Counted from the stretch's first letter, positions 27,756 through 38,155 are shown. The stretch: 64,000 nt of DNA from Flavobacterium gelidilacus DSM 15343 (GCF_000422685.1 NZ_KE383903.1:449402-513401); one strand, 5' to 3'. The notes: generated by a model from the sequence alone, not told the origin. Translations and numbers: made by a program.

Positions 27756-28469
27756 ATGATCGAAAAAATTAACCTCAACAATATTCTATTTTTAGATATT
27801 GAAACTGTTCCTCAAGAAACAAGTTATTTAGGAATGGATGAAGAAACCAAAAAACTTTGGGAGCAAAAAACACAATACCAAAGAAGAGACGAAGTTAGTG
27901 CAGAAGATTTTTACGAAAGAGCCGGAATTTGGGCCGAATTCGGAAAAATAATTTGTATTTCGGTTGGCTTTTTTAACAACAAAAGTGATATTCGGAATTT
28001 TAGAGTGACTTCCTTTTTTGGTGAAGAAAAGAAAATATTACAAGATTTTTCAAACTTATTGAATGAAAATTTTCATTTAACGGCTCATCTTTTATGTGGT
28101 CATAACATCAAGGAATTTGATATTCCGTTCATTGCTCGTAGAATGATTATTAACGATTTGGCTTTACCACAAAAAATAAACTTATTTGGTAAAAAACCTT
28201 GGGAAGTTCCTCATTTAGACACTTTAGAATTGTGGAAATTTGGAGATTATAAACACTTTACTTCTTTAAAATTATTGACTAAAATTTTTGGCATTAAATC
28301 TCCTAAAGATGATATTGATGGAAGCGAAGTTGCAAGAGTATTTTATATAGAGAATGATATTGACAGAATTGTAACGTATTGTGAAAAAGACGTTATCGCT
28401 GTAGCTCAAGTTTTCTTAAAAATGCGAAGAGAAGATTTGTTAGTTGATGATGAAATTTTACATGTTTAA
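27756..28469 (+). CDS. 3'-5' exonuclease, PolB-exonuclease-like
   Basis: A 237-residue protein with an RNase-H-like DEDDy fold. ExoI is FLDIETVP (Asp14, Glu16), ExoII is CGHNIKEFDIPFIARR, and ExoIII is YCEKDVIAVA with the last Asp. The sequence follows the stand-alone predicted exonucleases related to the proofreading domain of DNA polymerase B. The substrate, DNA or RNA, is unknown. It is separated from neighbours by 48 and 89 bases. Confidence 0.88.
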   Translation: MIEKINLNNILFLDIETVPQETSYLGMDEETKKLWEQKTQYQRRDEVSAEDFYERAGIWAEFGKIICISVGFFNNKSDIRNFRVTSFFGEEKKILQDFSNLLNENFHLTAHLLCGHNIKEFDIPFIARRMIINDLALPQKINLFGKKPWEVPHLDTLELWKFGDYKHFTSLKLLTKIFGIKSPKDDIDGSEVARVFYIENDIDRIVTYCEKDVIAVAQVFLKMRREDLLVDDEILHV

Positions 28470-28558
28470 GTAAAATTCCAAATTCCAAAATTATCATTGA
28501 TTTTTGACATTGTTATTGAAATTGACATTGATTTACTACTTTTACAAAAATTCGAATT

Positions 28559-29998
28559 ATGGTATTGAGCAGGTTTTGGTTGGCAATTTTTGTTTCGTCA
28601 ATTCTTTTTGTTGTGGTTAGTTTGTTTTCTGGAAACACTTATACTATAGATTTTCTTTTGAACGGTCAAAAAGATGATCCAGTTTTAGTTTCAGAAAAAT
28701 TTTTGAATGAAATTCCAGTTTTCATTAAAGATAGTATTGAAAAATCTGAAGAAAAAACATACATACTTAACAACGTAACAACAAATCCTGATACAACTTA
28801 CGTTTATAAAAATCAAACCGTAAAAATATATAGTGGTGTTCAAAAATCGGATGGTTTATTAGCTACTGCAAAAAGTAGTTTGGTCGATTTAATCATTCCG
28901 TTAATTGCTTATTTAGCCTTCTTTTGTGGTTTAATGCAATTGCTTATTGACTCTGGTGCTTCTGAAAAATTGGCCAAAAAATTGAGCCCCGTTTTCTCAA
29001 AAATATTCCCTACAGTTCCAAAAAATCATGAGTCCATTTCATATATGACTTTAAATTTTGCGGCTAACTTTCTTGGATTAGATTCTGCCGCAACTCCTTT
29101 TGGGTTGAAAGCCATGCAAAGTTTGCAAGAAATAAATCCGGATAAAGACAAAGCCAGTGATGCCCAAATAATGTTTATGTGTTTACACGCTGCTGGTTTA
29201 ACTCTGATTCCGACATCAATTATTGGATATCGTGCGGCCGAAAATGCTGCCAATCCAGCTGATGTAATGTTACCTTGTATCATAACTTCATTTATTGGTA
29301 CAATTGCTGCTTTCATCATAGTAGGAATTCGTCAAAAAATAAACTTTAAAAGTGCTTCACTGGTAATTTCCTTATTTACATTAATTGGTGCAATTGTAGG
29401 GTTGTTATTTTACATAAACGGATTAAATTTAGTGGAGAAAAACTTTTTTACAGCTAATCTTTCTGGTTTGATGTTAGTTGTAATAATTGCCTTTACCTTA
29501 ATATTTTCTTGGATTAACGAAAAGAAATTCACTGCTTTAAAAACTACGATTTTCGACTCATTTGTTGTTGGAGCAAACAATGGTTTAAAAACTGGAGTAA
29601 CGATTTTTCCTTATGTTTTAGCTATGCTTGTTGCTATTTCAATGTTCAGAAATAGTGGTTTGTTTGATTTGATTTCTAACGGAATTTCATTTATTGCTTC
29701 TCATGCTGGAATGAGTAAAGAAATAACAGATTCATTACCTGTTGCAATGTTGCGACCATTTAGTTCTGGTGGTTCACGTGGATTTATGATTGATGCTATG
29801 AAAACTTACGGTCCAGATTCATTAACTGGAAGATTGAGTAGTATTTTTCAATGTAGCGCAGAAACAACGTTTTACGTTATTGCTGTTTATTTTGGAAGTA
29901 TCAACATGAAAAACACAAGATATACGCTAGGAACAATGCTTTTAGTTGATTTAATCTGTGTAATAACTGCTATCTTTGTCGCAAGTTGGTTTTTTTAA
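28559..29998 (+). CDS. SpmA-SpmB-like membrane protein (nucleoside-recognition domains)
   Basis: A 479-residue inner-membrane protein with about nine helices. It carries two Gate/nucleoside-recognition domains, one containing ANFLGLDSAATPFGLKAM (SpmA type) and one containing FRNSGLFDLI and MLRPFSSGGSRGF (SpmB type). In Bacillus the two are separate spore maturation proteins; here they are fused, in a non-sporulating lineage. A periplasmic loop at about 25-105 separates the first helix. The cargo is unknown. Confidence 0.88.
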   Translation: MVLSRFWLAIFVSSILFVVVSLFSGNTYTIDFLLNGQKDDPVLVSEKFLNEIPVFIKDSIEKSEEKTYILNNVTTNPDTTYVYKNQTVKIYSGVQKSDGLLATAKSSLVDLIIPLIAYLAFFCGLMQLLIDSGASEKLAKKLSPVFSKIFPTVPKNHESISYMTLNFAANFLGLDSAATPFGLKAMQSLQEINPDKDKASDAQIMFMCLHAAGLTLIPTSIIGYRAAENAANPADVMLPCIITSFIGTIAAFIIVGIRQKINFKSASLVISLFTLIGAIVGLLFYINGLNLVEKNFFTANLSGLMLVVIIAFTLIFSWINEKKFTALKTTIFDSFVVGANNGLKTGVTIFPYVLAMLVAISMFRNSGLFDLISNGISFIASHAGMSKEITDSLPVAMLRPFSSGGSRGFMIDAMKTYGPDSLTGRLSSIFQCSAETTFYVIAVYFGSINMKNTRYTLGTMLLVDLICVITAIFVASWFF

Positions 29999-30013
29999 TA
30001 TAAAATAAGAAAT

Positions 30014-30409
30014 ATGCCTTTTACTGATTCTTTTAAAGATTTTTATGCAAGATTTAAAACTAGTTTAACTGATGGAACTTTTGCGAAATTGACTTTTGCA
30101 AAAACTATTGGAAATACTGAACTAAAAAATATTTACATTCGTCCAGTTATTGATGGCGACGAATTGAAAATGGAATTAAAGTTCAGGTTTCAGCAAGAAG
30201 AATTGTTTGAAATTCACACTGTCGATACAGCTTTTGATCGATTACTTCCGTTTTTAAACAATCCGTTTTTGTCTGTTATTTTATTTACGACTGAATTTGA
30301 TTTAATGTATAAATTAAATAAAAAAAGAGTAGTAAATATATCAGATCAACATCCAACTTTTGGTAATGCAAATGATGTTTTGTTGGAATATTTGAATAAG
30401 AAAAAGTAA
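30014..30409 (+). CDS. Small conserved-looking protein, unknown function
   Basis: A 131-residue cytosolic protein, 15 bases after the SpmAB-like gene. The N-terminal pattern FKDFYARFKTSLTDGTFAKLTFAKTIGNTELKNIYIRPV resembles, from memory, the first domain of some Bacteroidota proteins that continue into a SAM methyltransferase; here no methyltransferase domain follows. It may be a stand-alone version or a remnant. Not identified further. Confidence 0.6.
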   Translation: MPFTDSFKDFYARFKTSLTDGTFAKLTFAKTIGNTELKNIYIRPVIDGDELKMELKFRFQQEELFEIHTVDTAFDRLLPFLNNPFLSVILFTTEFDLMYKLNKKRVVNISDQHPTFGNANDVLLEYLNKKK

Positions 30410-30413
30410 TTGA

Positions 30414-30605
30414 ATGAGAAACTCTTCTTTTTTAGTTGAAAATTTGATTTGTCATATACTGGGAAATATTACGGTTTGGATTTATTACCTGGGAAAAAAA
30501 TCGTATGATGATGTAGTTAAAGATGATAATTCAAAATTGGGATTAGTTGTAGCAATCGTTATCATGATTATACTCTATTCGTTCTTTGAATCTGTAATAA
30601 TCTAA
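30414..30605 (+). CDS. Small membrane protein, unknown function
   Basis: A 63-residue protein four bases after the previous gene. Residues 8-26 and 42-60 are hydrophobic (LICHILGNITVWIYYL; LGLVVAIVIMIILYSFF), giving one or two membrane helices with a charged Lys/Asp hinge. It ends just before a strong terminator, which supports it being the last gene of the transcript. No family recognised. Confidence 0.55.
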   Translation: MRNSSFLVENLICHILGNITVWIYYLGKKSYDDVVKDDNSKLGLVVAIVIMIILYSFFESVII

Positions 30606-30609
30606 ATAA

Positions 30610-30644
30610 AAAAATCCCGATTACAAATTGTAATCGGGATTTTT
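30610..30644. terminator. Bidirectional terminator
   Basis: A perfect 17-bp inverted repeat around a single central A: AAAAATCCCGATTACAA (30610-30626) and its complement (30628-30644). A and T runs on the two sides serve both the plus-strand genes and the convergent M4 protease gene. Confidence 0.93.
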
Positions 30645-30663
30645 AAATTAATTAGTAATCTAT

Positions 30664-33600
30664 TTATTTCTTAATGAATTTTTGATTGTTTATTTCTTCA
30701 CCATCATTAACTTCAATAATATAAACACCTGCATTTAAAGATGAAACGTTTATCGCTTGTTGCGAAACTTCTCCTTTTAATACTGTTTGTCCTAATAAGT
30801 TGATAATGCTATAAGTCGCTTTTTCAGAAGGAACTCTAACATTCAACATTCCATCAGTAACTGGATTTGGATAAATCATAAAGTCACCATCAATTTCGTC
30901 GACATTATCAATTGTTAAAGAATTTGTAGTTCCTAATTGCATCAAGCTATTTGGTGCAAAACCAGTTCCTATAATTCCTTTTACAGTTACTTGATCAATA
31001 TAAACTAAATCATCATTTGCAGAAGCATCACATTGAATTCTAAACTGTGAATTTGATGCAAAATTGTATTGTGCTTTAGTTAAATTAAGTGTTCCAGAAT
31101 AAAAAGTATTGTTATTAAAACTAGAACCACTTACATAAGTTGCAATAGTTGTCCATGAAGAACCATTGTAGAATTGTACAAAGAAGTCTTCTCCTGTTTC
31201 CATAGAATTTGTGTAGAAATAGAATTTGAATTCAACTGCATCATATGAACCTAAATTAAATGAAGGTGATGTCATTGTTGAAGCAGAACCTGAATTATCT
31301 CTCACATAAATTGAATAACTTCCTTCAAAAGATCTTGAACCAGAATAACGAGCACAATCACTTCCACCGTCTTGCCACCCATCCCATCCAGATTCGAAGA
31401 ATCCTTCATGTAATGTTGTAGTAGAATTTCCTGTTGAACCACCAGTTGTAGTAAATGTTACCGCATTACTAGATGAAGATACATTTCCTGCTGCATCTTT
31501 AGCTCTTACACTATAAGTATAAGAAGTGTTTGCTGTTAATCCTGTTAAATTTGCAGATGTTCCCGCAACATTTCCTAATAATGTTGAACCACTGTAAACA
31601 TCATAACCTGTAACTCCAACATTGTCTGATGAAGCATTCCAAGAAAGTGAAGCCGTAGTTTCAGTTACATTTGAAGCAACTAAACTTGTTGGTGCGGTTG
31701 GTGCTTGTGTATCAGCCGTTGAACCTGTAATATTAACAGTATAATCTTCCACTTGTCCATAACTAAATGCTTCACAAGAAGTTGGAACACCGTTATATTT
31801 CATTGCAACTCTCATTCTTGTCACTCCAGTTGAAGCAGTTGCTGGAATTGTAAATGAACCACTTGCTGGAGGTGAAGTTGAAGTTGCTTTTGTCCAAACA
31901 GTTTCACCTGCATCATCAAAATCCCCATCTTTATTATAATCTACAAACACAGCATAACCTTCACTATAAACAGTTCCTGTCCAAGTTGGTGTAATTGTAA
32001 TTGCGTAATTTGTTCCTTGTGTTACTGTAGTTGATATAGATGTAAAATCTTCGTAACCAGCAGTTCCTGTAGAAGCATTGTTTATTGAATTAAATTGAAC
32101 TCTTCCAATTCTTTCATCTGCTGTACTGTTTCCTTGAGAAGCACAATAAGTAGTTGAACCTACTAATGTTGTTACACTTGCTGTATTACTTGTTGCAGAT
32201 AAGTTTCCTGCAGCATCTTTAGCTTTTACTGTGAATGCATAAGTAGTTGAACCTGTCAAGCCTGAAGCTACATAAGAAGTTCCTGTAGCAGTTGTTACCA
32301 AAGTTCCATCTCTGTATACATTATATCCTGTAACACCAATATTATCTGTTGATGCATTCCAACTTAAATTAGTTGAAGAAGCTGTTGTTCCAGAAGCTAC
32401 TAAGTTTGTAGGTGTAGAAGGTGCTTGTGAATCTGCAATAACATAAGCTGCACCAACTCCAACTGCATAAAATGCATTTGTAGTAGCAATAACTTCAGGT
32501 GAACCTGCACCGTATAAATCTACAGCAGATTGAATTCCGTAAGTTCTTGCATTAGCATATGTTGAATTTGCTGATAAATATTGACTCTCTAAACGATAAG
32601 CAATGTTTGATGCTTTGTCCATTCCAATTCCTGATACATTGTAAGTACTTCCTATATCATTTGTTCCTGATTTTCCTTGAACTAAAATATAAAACCAGTG
32701 ATTTAAAACACCACTATTTGTATGAACTCCACAATAATCATTTGCTTGAGTTGGAGTTCCACAGTTAGGATTTTGCCAATAAGTTCCACCATAAGTATCT
32801 GGTTGACCTTCACTTTTTGGATTACTCATAGAACGTAAAGCTAAATGTCCAGAACGTCTTTCAATATCTTCACCAATTAACCATGTACTTTTTGTTGGTG
32901 CTGCATAAAACTCAACTGCTGATCCCCAAATATCTGAAAAAGCTTCGTTTAATGCTCCAGATTCTCTTTGATATGCTAAATTAGCTGTATAAGTACAAAC
33001 TGCATGACCAATTTCATGTGCGGCAACATCTAATGAAGTTAAGATATCAAAGTAAGTTCCACTTCCATCACCATAAGTCATTCTAGAACCATCCCAAAAA
33101 GCATTGTCATAGTTTGAACTATAATGAACATAACTGTTAATAGCTGCACCCGAATTATTGAAACTATTTCTGTTGTGTTTTACACCCCAATAATCAAATG
33201 TTTTTTCAGCTCCCCAATGTGCATCTAAAGCTCCATTATCTTTATTAGTAGAATGTTCTGCTGTTGTCCAGTTATTATCATTATCTGTAAAGTTAACTGC
33301 AGAAGCATAATTTGTACTTGTATTTAAGTCATAAGTATTAACACCACTTCCACGAGTTGCATCTTTTAAGATATAACTTCCACCGCTTAAAGTAGTTTCA
33401 ATAGATTGTGAACCGCTGTATCTAGTTGAAGCTGTTCCTGCTACTAAAGTTTCTAAAGTATTGGTAAGTTGTTTTGTTTTTTCAGTAGAAACTTCTGGAA
33501 TATATTTAGCCTTTTTTGTTAAAGGATTAAATGATGAATGTCCAAAGTTATTAGCATGTTTGATGGTTGCGTTATAAAAAACAACTTCTCCGTTTTGAGC

Positions 33601-34239
33601 ATCAACATATACATCACCTCTACTTAAAGGTTGCGATGCATAAATGTCAAATTTATATACTAATTTAAGTTTTACTTTTTCTTTACTATCTGTTACGTTA
33701 TCATTAAAAACAGGAATAATCATTAGTTCTCCTTGAGGTTTTTGATAATTTCCGGCTAAAACTGCTTCTTCTGGATTATCCCATAAATAAGAAGTTGCTC
33801 CAATTTTTCTTGTAGCATTATTAAAAGCTACTGATGCACTAATTGATGGAATTATTTTGAAATCATTAATTGGATACATTTCTCCACTAATTGAAACAAC
33901 TTTTCCACTTTTTGAATGTAAAGTATAAGTAACAAACTCTACTTTAATTCCTTTGTGAAACAATTGAAATTTTTCATGGAAGAAACCTTTACTGTCTTGT
34001 TCTGAATAAATTGAAACAAATTCAGAATCATCTGACAAATTAAACTGATCTTTAAAAATGGTCCTCGAGTCTTTTGTTGAATAAGAAGAAGTCTCATTGA
34101 AAACGACTAAACTTATTTGTCCGTTTTCATCAATAATTTTTTGTTTTACATTTTTATCTCCCTCTTGAGCGGAAACAGTTAGTGAGAATAAACTGAGGGC
34201 AGCTATTGCCATCCAGCTTTTAGGTAAATTTTTTTTCAT
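30664..34239 (-). CDS. Secreted M4 metalloprotease (thermolysin-like) with Fn3 and GEVED domains, T9SS type A
   Basis: A 1191-residue secreted protease. Order of parts: signal peptide (1-24), FTP-type propeptide (about 50-220), M4 catalytic domain with zinc ligands His408 and His412 (HEIGH, general base Glu409) and Glu432 in NEAFSD, exactly 24 residues after the first His as in thermolysin. Then follow a fibronectin III domain, a GEVED-type beta domain, a second fibronectin III, a MAM/jelly-roll-like region, and a type A T9SS C-terminal domain (IYPNPVTDGMLNV ... NNQKFIKK). It should be exported by the type IX system and degrade extracellular protein. Confidence 0.95.
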   Translation of the reverse strand: MKKNLPKSWMAIAALSLFSLTVSAQEGDKNVKQKIIDENGQISLVVFNETSSYSTKDSRTIFKDQFNLSDDSEFVSIYSEQDSKGFFHEKFQLFHKGIKVEFVTYTLHSKSGKVVSISGEMYPINDFKIIPSISASVAFNNATRKIGATSYLWDNPEEAVLAGNYQKPQGELMIIPVFNDNVTDSKEKVKLKLVYKFDIYASQPLSRGDVYVDAQNGEVVFYNATIKHANNFGHSSFNPLTKKAKYIPEVSTEKTKQLTNTLETLVAGTASTRYSGSQSIETTLSGGSYILKDATRGSGVNTYDLNTSTNYASAVNFTDNDNNWTTAEHSTNKDNGALDAHWGAEKTFDYWGVKHNRNSFNNSGAAINSYVHYSSNYDNAFWDGSRMTYGDGSGTYFDILTSLDVAAHEIGHAVCTYTANLAYQRESGALNEAFSDIWGSAVEFYAAPTKSTWLIGEDIERRSGHLALRSMSNPKSEGQPDTYGGTYWQNPNCGTPTQANDYCGVHTNSGVLNHWFYILVQGKSGTNDIGSTYNVSGIGMDKASNIAYRLESQYLSANSTYANARTYGIQSAVDLYGAGSPEVIATTNAFYAVGVGAAYVIADSQAPSTPTNLVASGTTASSTNLSWNASTDNIGVTGYNVYRDGTLVTTATGTSYVASGLTGSTTYAFTVKAKDAAGNLSATSNTASVTTLVGSTTYCASQGNSTADERIGRVQFNSINNASTGTAGYEDFTSISTTVTQGTNYAITITPTWTGTVYSEGYAVFVDYNKDGDFDDAGETVWTKATSTSPPASGSFTIPATASTGVTRMRVAMKYNGVPTSCEAFSYGQVEDYTVNITGSTADTQAPTAPTSLVASNVTETTASLSWNASSDNVGVTGYDVYSGSTLLGNVAGTSANLTGLTANTSYTYSVRAKDAAGNVSSSSNAVTFTTTGGSTGNSTTTLHEGFFESGWDGWQDGGSDCARYSGSRSFEGSYSIYVRDNSGSASTMTSPSFNLGSYDAVEFKFYFYTNSMETGEDFFVQFYNGSSWTTIATYVSGSSFNNNTFYSGTLNLTKAQYNFASNSQFRIQCDASANDDLVYIDQVTVKGIIGTGFAPNSLMQLGTTNSLTIDNVDEIDGDFMIYPNPVTDGMLNVRVPSEKATYSIINLLGQTVLKGEVSQQAINVSSLNAGVYIIEVNDGEEINNQKFIKK

Positions 34240-34385
34240 AATAAATCTGTTGTTAAATTAGTTAATAGGCTTTTAATTTTGAGATTTTAAATATATTAAC
34301 AAAATTTTAATATTTATTACGGTTAAACCGCATATTTTTTAAATACCCACTATTTTTATTAACAATTTATTATTAATAGCACAAA

Positions 34386-34409
34386 AAAAGCCAGCAATAG
34401 CTGGCTTTT
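34386..34409. terminator. Terminator after scoAB
   Basis: AAAAGCCAGC (34386-34395) and GCTGGCTTTT (34400-34409) pair perfectly around AATA. The A-run on the plus strand becomes the U-tract for the minus-strand scoAB transcript. The rest of the gap to the M4 gene (34240-34385) is AT-rich with no gene. Confidence 0.88.
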
Positions 34410-34429
34410 CATTAGGGAAAATATTTTTT

Positions 34430-35089
34430 TTAATTTAATATCATTTCAGGAATATCTCCTTCTATAATTAATGTGCCTTCTGTAGCATTTTTTATCTCTT
34501 CAATAGAAACTCCAGGAGCTCTTTCTAAGAGTTTAAAACCTTTTGGTGTAATTTCTATTACGGCTAATTCAGTTACAATTTTCTTTACGCAACCAACTCC
34601 TGTTAAAGGAAGCGAGCATTTCTTTAACAATTTTGATTCTCCTGCTCTATTAACGTGCATCATGGCAACTATAATATTTTCAGCAGAAGCAACTAAGTCC
34701 ATTGCTCCACCCATTCCTTTTACCATTTTACCTGGAATTTTCCAGTTTGCAATATCTCCATTTTCTGAAACTTCCATAGCTCCTAAAATAGTTAAATCTA
34801 CTTTTTGACTACGAATCATTCCAAAACTAAAAGCTGAATCAAAGAAACTTGCTCCTGGCAATGTTGTAATGGTTTGTTTTCCTGCATTAATAATATCTGC
34901 GTCTTCTTCTCCTTCAAAAGGAAAAGGCCCCATTCCTAAAACACCGTTTTCAGATTGAAATTCTACATTAATATCATTTCTTACAAAATTGGCTACTAAA
35001 GTTGGAATACCTATTCCTAGGTTTACATAGTAACCATCTTTTACTTCTTTTGCAATTCGCATTGCAATTTGATTTTTATCTAATGCCAT
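34430..35089 (-). CDS. scoB: Succinyl-CoA:3-ketoacid CoA-transferase subunit B
   Basis: A 219-residue beta subunit of a class I CoA transferase. The catalytic Glu is in the motif QSENGVLGMGPFP, and the N-terminal NLGIGIPTLV loop and GAMDLVASAENIIVAM segment are typical. With ScoA it moves CoA from succinyl-CoA to acetoacetate or a similar 3-keto acid, allowing ketone-body or branched-chain breakdown. It follows scoA with a two-base gap and precedes a strong terminator. Confidence 0.93.
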   Translation of the reverse strand: MALDKNQIAMRIAKEVKDGYYVNLGIGIPTLVANFVRNDINVEFQSENGVLGMGPFPFEGEEDADIINAGKQTITTLPGASFFDSAFSFGMIRSQKVDLTILGAMEVSENGDIANWKIPGKMVKGMGGAMDLVASAENIIVAMMHVNRAGESKLLKKCSLPLTGVGCVKKIVTELAVIEITPKGFKLLERAPGVSIEEIKNATEGTLIIEGDIPEMILN

Positions 35090-35091
35090 AA

Positions 35092-35793
35092 TTAATTTCT
35101 TTGTCTTACAGTACGTTGTTCTATTCTCTTTTCAAATTTTTCTCCTTGGAAAATACGATTTACCATAATTCCTGGAATATGAATTTGATTTGGATCTAAA
35201 GTTCCTGCTGGAACTAATTCTTCAACCTCAGCAATTGTGATTTTTGCAGCTCCGGCCATAACAGCATTGAAATTTCTGGCTGTTCCTTTGAAAATTAAAT
35301 TTCCAGCTTCATCCCCTTTCCATGCTTTTACTATGGCGAAATCAGCTTTATAAGCTAATTCCATTATATGCATTTTACCGTTGAATTCTCTTGTTTCTTT
35401 TCCTTCAGCTACTTCTGTTCCGTAACCTGCGGGTGTAAAAAATGCTGGAATTCCGGCTTGTGCAGCTCTACATTTTTCGGCTAAAGTTCCTTGTGGTGTT
35501 AATTCTACATCTAATTCTCCTGAAAGCATTTGACGTTCAAACTCAGCATTTTCACCTACATAAGAAGAAATCATTTTCTTGATTTGTCTTTTTTGAAGTA
35601 ATAATCCTAATCCAAAATCATCAACTCCAGCATTATTTGAAATACAGGTTAAACCTGAAATATTCATTTTCACAAGTTCTGCAATACTATTTTCTGGTAT
35701 TCCACAAAGCCCAAAACCACCTAACATTATTGTCATGTTGTCTTTTATGCCTTGGAGTGCTTCTTGCACGTTATTTACTTTTCTATTTATCAT
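35092..35793 (-). CDS. scoA: Succinyl-CoA:3-ketoacid CoA-transferase subunit A
   Basis: A 233-residue alpha subunit of the same CoA transferase. The CoA-binding motif [11 protein letters not shown] is at residues 22-32, and the region [30 protein letters not shown] matches the family. Length is normal. It is the first gene of the two-gene minus-strand operon scoA-scoB. Confidence 0.93.
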   Translation of the reverse strand: MINRKVNNVQEALQGIKDNMTIMLGGFGLCGIPENSIAELVKMNISGLTCISNNAGVDDFGLGLLLQKRQIKKMISSYVGENAEFERQMLSGELDVELTPQGTLAEKCRAAQAGIPAFFTPAGYGTEVAEGKETREFNGKMHIMELAYKADFAIVKAWKGDEAGNLIFKGTARNFNAVMAGAAKITIAEVEELVPAGTLDPNQIHIPGIMVNRIFQGEKFEKRIEQRTVRQRN

Positions 35794-35826
35794 AGTTGTT
35801 CTAAAATTTGCTTAAATGTATAAAAA

Positions 35827-35850
35827 AAACACCTTCTTTCAAAGGTGTTT
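35827..35850. terminator. Terminator of the ricT-gldH-PBP1A operon
   Basis: AAACACCTT (35827-35835) and AAGGTGTTT (35842-35850) form a 9-bp stem with a six-base loop. The plus-strand A-run at 35822-35829 gives a U-tract on the minus strand, just after the PBP1A stop. Confidence 0.85.
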
Positions 35851-35858
35851 GTGTAATT

Positions 35859-38147
35859 TTAAAATTGTAACTCATCAATATCAGGGACTACTGTTTCTGT
35901 TGTATCAATAACTTTTTTCGCAGTCCAACAATCTACTTTAATAGACATATCAGCAGGTTTTGGAAATCTTTCTTTAGAAACATTTAGTGATTTATCTTTA
36001 TAACATTTGTCCATAAAAATACCCCAAATTGGCAAAGCCATTGTAGCTCCTTGTCCGTAATAAGTTCTTCTAAAGTGAGCTGATCTATCTTCGTTTCCTA
36101 CCCAAACTCCTGCTGCTAAATTTGGAACCATTCCCATAAACCAACCGTCAGAATTATTTTGTGAAGTTCCTGTTTTACCTGCAATTTCATTTTGGAGATT
36201 GTAATTATAATTCATAAAACCCGCACTACCTCTTCTTAATCTTGCACCTGTTCCTGCATCTTCTGTTACACCTGCCATTAATTTTATAACTGCATAAGCT
36301 ACTTCTTTATTAACTACGTCTTTTGTTTCTGGCATACTTTCAAAAATAACTACTCCATTTTTATCTTCTATTCGAGTAATTATTTGTGGTTTTACATATT
36401 GTCCTTCATTGGCAAAGGTACTTAATGCAGCAACCATTTCTTCTACTGTAATTTCTACTGCACCTAATGCAATTGCTGGTCTTGCAGGAATTTCAGAAGA
36501 AACTCCTAATCTATGAACCATATTAACAACGGCCTCCGGTCCAACTCTATCCATTAATTTTGCAGAAATTGTATTTACTGAATTGGCTAAAGCTTTTTTT
36601 AAATTAATTAAGCCTCTATATTTTCCATCAGAATTTCTTGGTGACCAAGATTGTGTAATTCCCCATTTTCCTTTTGGCATTGTAAATGGTGAATCTATAA
36701 TTGAATCACATGGTGACATTCCCAATTGATCAATAGCTGTTGCGTAAACGAAAGGTTTGAAAGTAGAACCTACTTGTCTCGCTCCTTGACCTACGTGATC
36801 GTATTGAAAGTATTTTTGGTCAATTCCTCCAACCCAAGCTTTTACATAACCTGTTTGCGGCTCCATTGCCATAAATCCGGTTTGAAGAAAATGTTTATAA
36901 TAAATTATTGAGTCTTTTGGAGTCATTATTGTGTCTCTCTCACCGTTCCAAGTAAAAATTTTCATTTTTGTTTTGACCTCAAATGATTTTAAGATTTCAT
37001 CATCTGTTTTTTCATCACCTTTCATAATTCTCCAACGTTCAGAATTTTTCATAGCTCTTTTAATGATGCTATTGGTTTCCTCATCTGTCAAATTAACGAA
37101 AGGGGCGTTTTTTTTATCTTTTGCTTCTTCAAAGAATTTTTCTTGAAGATTTTTTAAATGTTGAGCTACTGCTTCTTCTGCATATTTTTGCATTTTTGAA
37201 TCAATAGTAGTATAAATTTTTAGACCATCTTTATGAATATCATATGTTGTTCCGTCTGGTTTAGGATTGTCTTTGGTCCATTTTTTTAGATAATCACGTA
37301 AGTATTCTCTAAAATAAGTTGCAATTCCATCGTTATGATTTTCTAGTTTGAAATCTAATTTTAAGGGCTCGGCTTTTAGCTTTGCGAATTTATCTTCTGA
37401 CAGATGCTTATTTCTAACCATTTGACCTAAAACAATGTTTCTTCTGTTTGTAGCTCTTTCTTTAAATCTGTTAGGATTAAATCTAGATGGATTTGTAAGC
37501 ATTCCAACCAAAACAGCACTTTCTTCTGTAGCTAGATCTTTTGGTTTTTTATTGAAGTATATTTTAGAAGCAGAAGAAATTCCAATTGCATTATTCACAA
37601 AATCAACTTGATTTAAATACATGGCAATTATTTCTTGTTTGGTATATTGTCTTTCTAATCGAACTGCAATAATCCATTCTTTTACTTTTTGAACAATACG
37701 AACTACAATATTTTTTGAACCATCACTTCCGTGAAAAAGGTTTTTTGCCAATTGTTGAGTAATTGTACTTGCTCCACCATTGCTCCCCAATTTAAGAACT
37801 GCACGCATTGTACCTCTGGGGTCAATTCCAGAATGTTCGTAGAAGCGTTCATCTTCAGTTGAAACCAAAGCATTAACTAAATCATCAGGAAGATCTTTAA
37901 ATTTAACTGGAATTCTATTTTGAATGGCAAATTTACCAATGGTTTTTCCGTCAGAAGAAATAATTTCTGAAGCAATATTTGAATTTGGATTTTCTAACTC
38001 GTCAAAGGATGGCATTTCACCAAAAAAGCCCCATGAAGCTAGAAAGAAAAAAGCCACCATTGCAATCATAGCGTAAGTAAAAAGAATCCAAAACTTTTTT
38101 ACATAATCAGAAAAATTCTCTTTATTGTTCTTTTTTGCAGTTGCCAT
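35859..38147 (-). CDS. Bifunctional penicillin-binding protein 1A
   Basis: A 762-residue class A PBP that polymerises and cross-links peptidoglycan in the periplasm. It has a cytosolic start, one membrane helix (about 18-38), a GT51 glycosyltransferase domain (STEDERFYEHSG near residue 95-106, and the QLAKNLF segment) and a transpeptidase domain with SxxK at Ser461-Lys464 (GSTFKPF), an SVN motif and KTGTS. It is the last gene of an operon with gldH (eight bases upstream) and ricT. Confidence 0.95.
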   Translation of the reverse strand: MATAKKNNKENFSDYVKKFWILFTYAMIAMVAFFFLASWGFFGEMPSFDELENPNSNIASEIISSDGKTIGKFAIQNRIPVKFKDLPDDLVNALVSTEDERFYEHSGIDPRGTMRAVLKLGSNGGASTITQQLAKNLFHGSDGSKNIVVRIVQKVKEWIIAVRLERQYTKQEIIAMYLNQVDFVNNAIGISSASKIYFNKKPKDLATEESAVLVGMLTNPSRFNPNRFKERATNRRNIVLGQMVRNKHLSEDKFAKLKAEPLKLDFKLENHNDGIATYFREYLRDYLKKWTKDNPKPDGTTYDIHKDGLKIYTTIDSKMQKYAEEAVAQHLKNLQEKFFEEAKDKKNAPFVNLTDEETNSIIKRAMKNSERWRIMKGDEKTDDEILKSFEVKTKMKIFTWNGERDTIMTPKDSIIYYKHFLQTGFMAMEPQTGYVKAWVGGIDQKYFQYDHVGQGARQVGSTFKPFVYATAIDQLGMSPCDSIIDSPFTMPKGKWGITQSWSPRNSDGKYRGLINLKKALANSVNTISAKLMDRVGPEAVVNMVHRLGVSSEIPARPAIALGAVEITVEEMVAALSTFANEGQYVKPQIITRIEDKNGVVIFESMPETKDVVNKEVAYAVIKLMAGVTEDAGTGARLRRGSAGFMNYNYNLQNEIAGKTGTSQNNSDGWFMGMVPNLAAGVWVGNEDRSAHFRRTYYGQGATMALPIWGIFMDKCYKDKSLNVSKERFPKPADMSIKVDCWTAKKVIDTTETVVPDIDELQF

Positions 38148-38155
38148 ATTCTATA

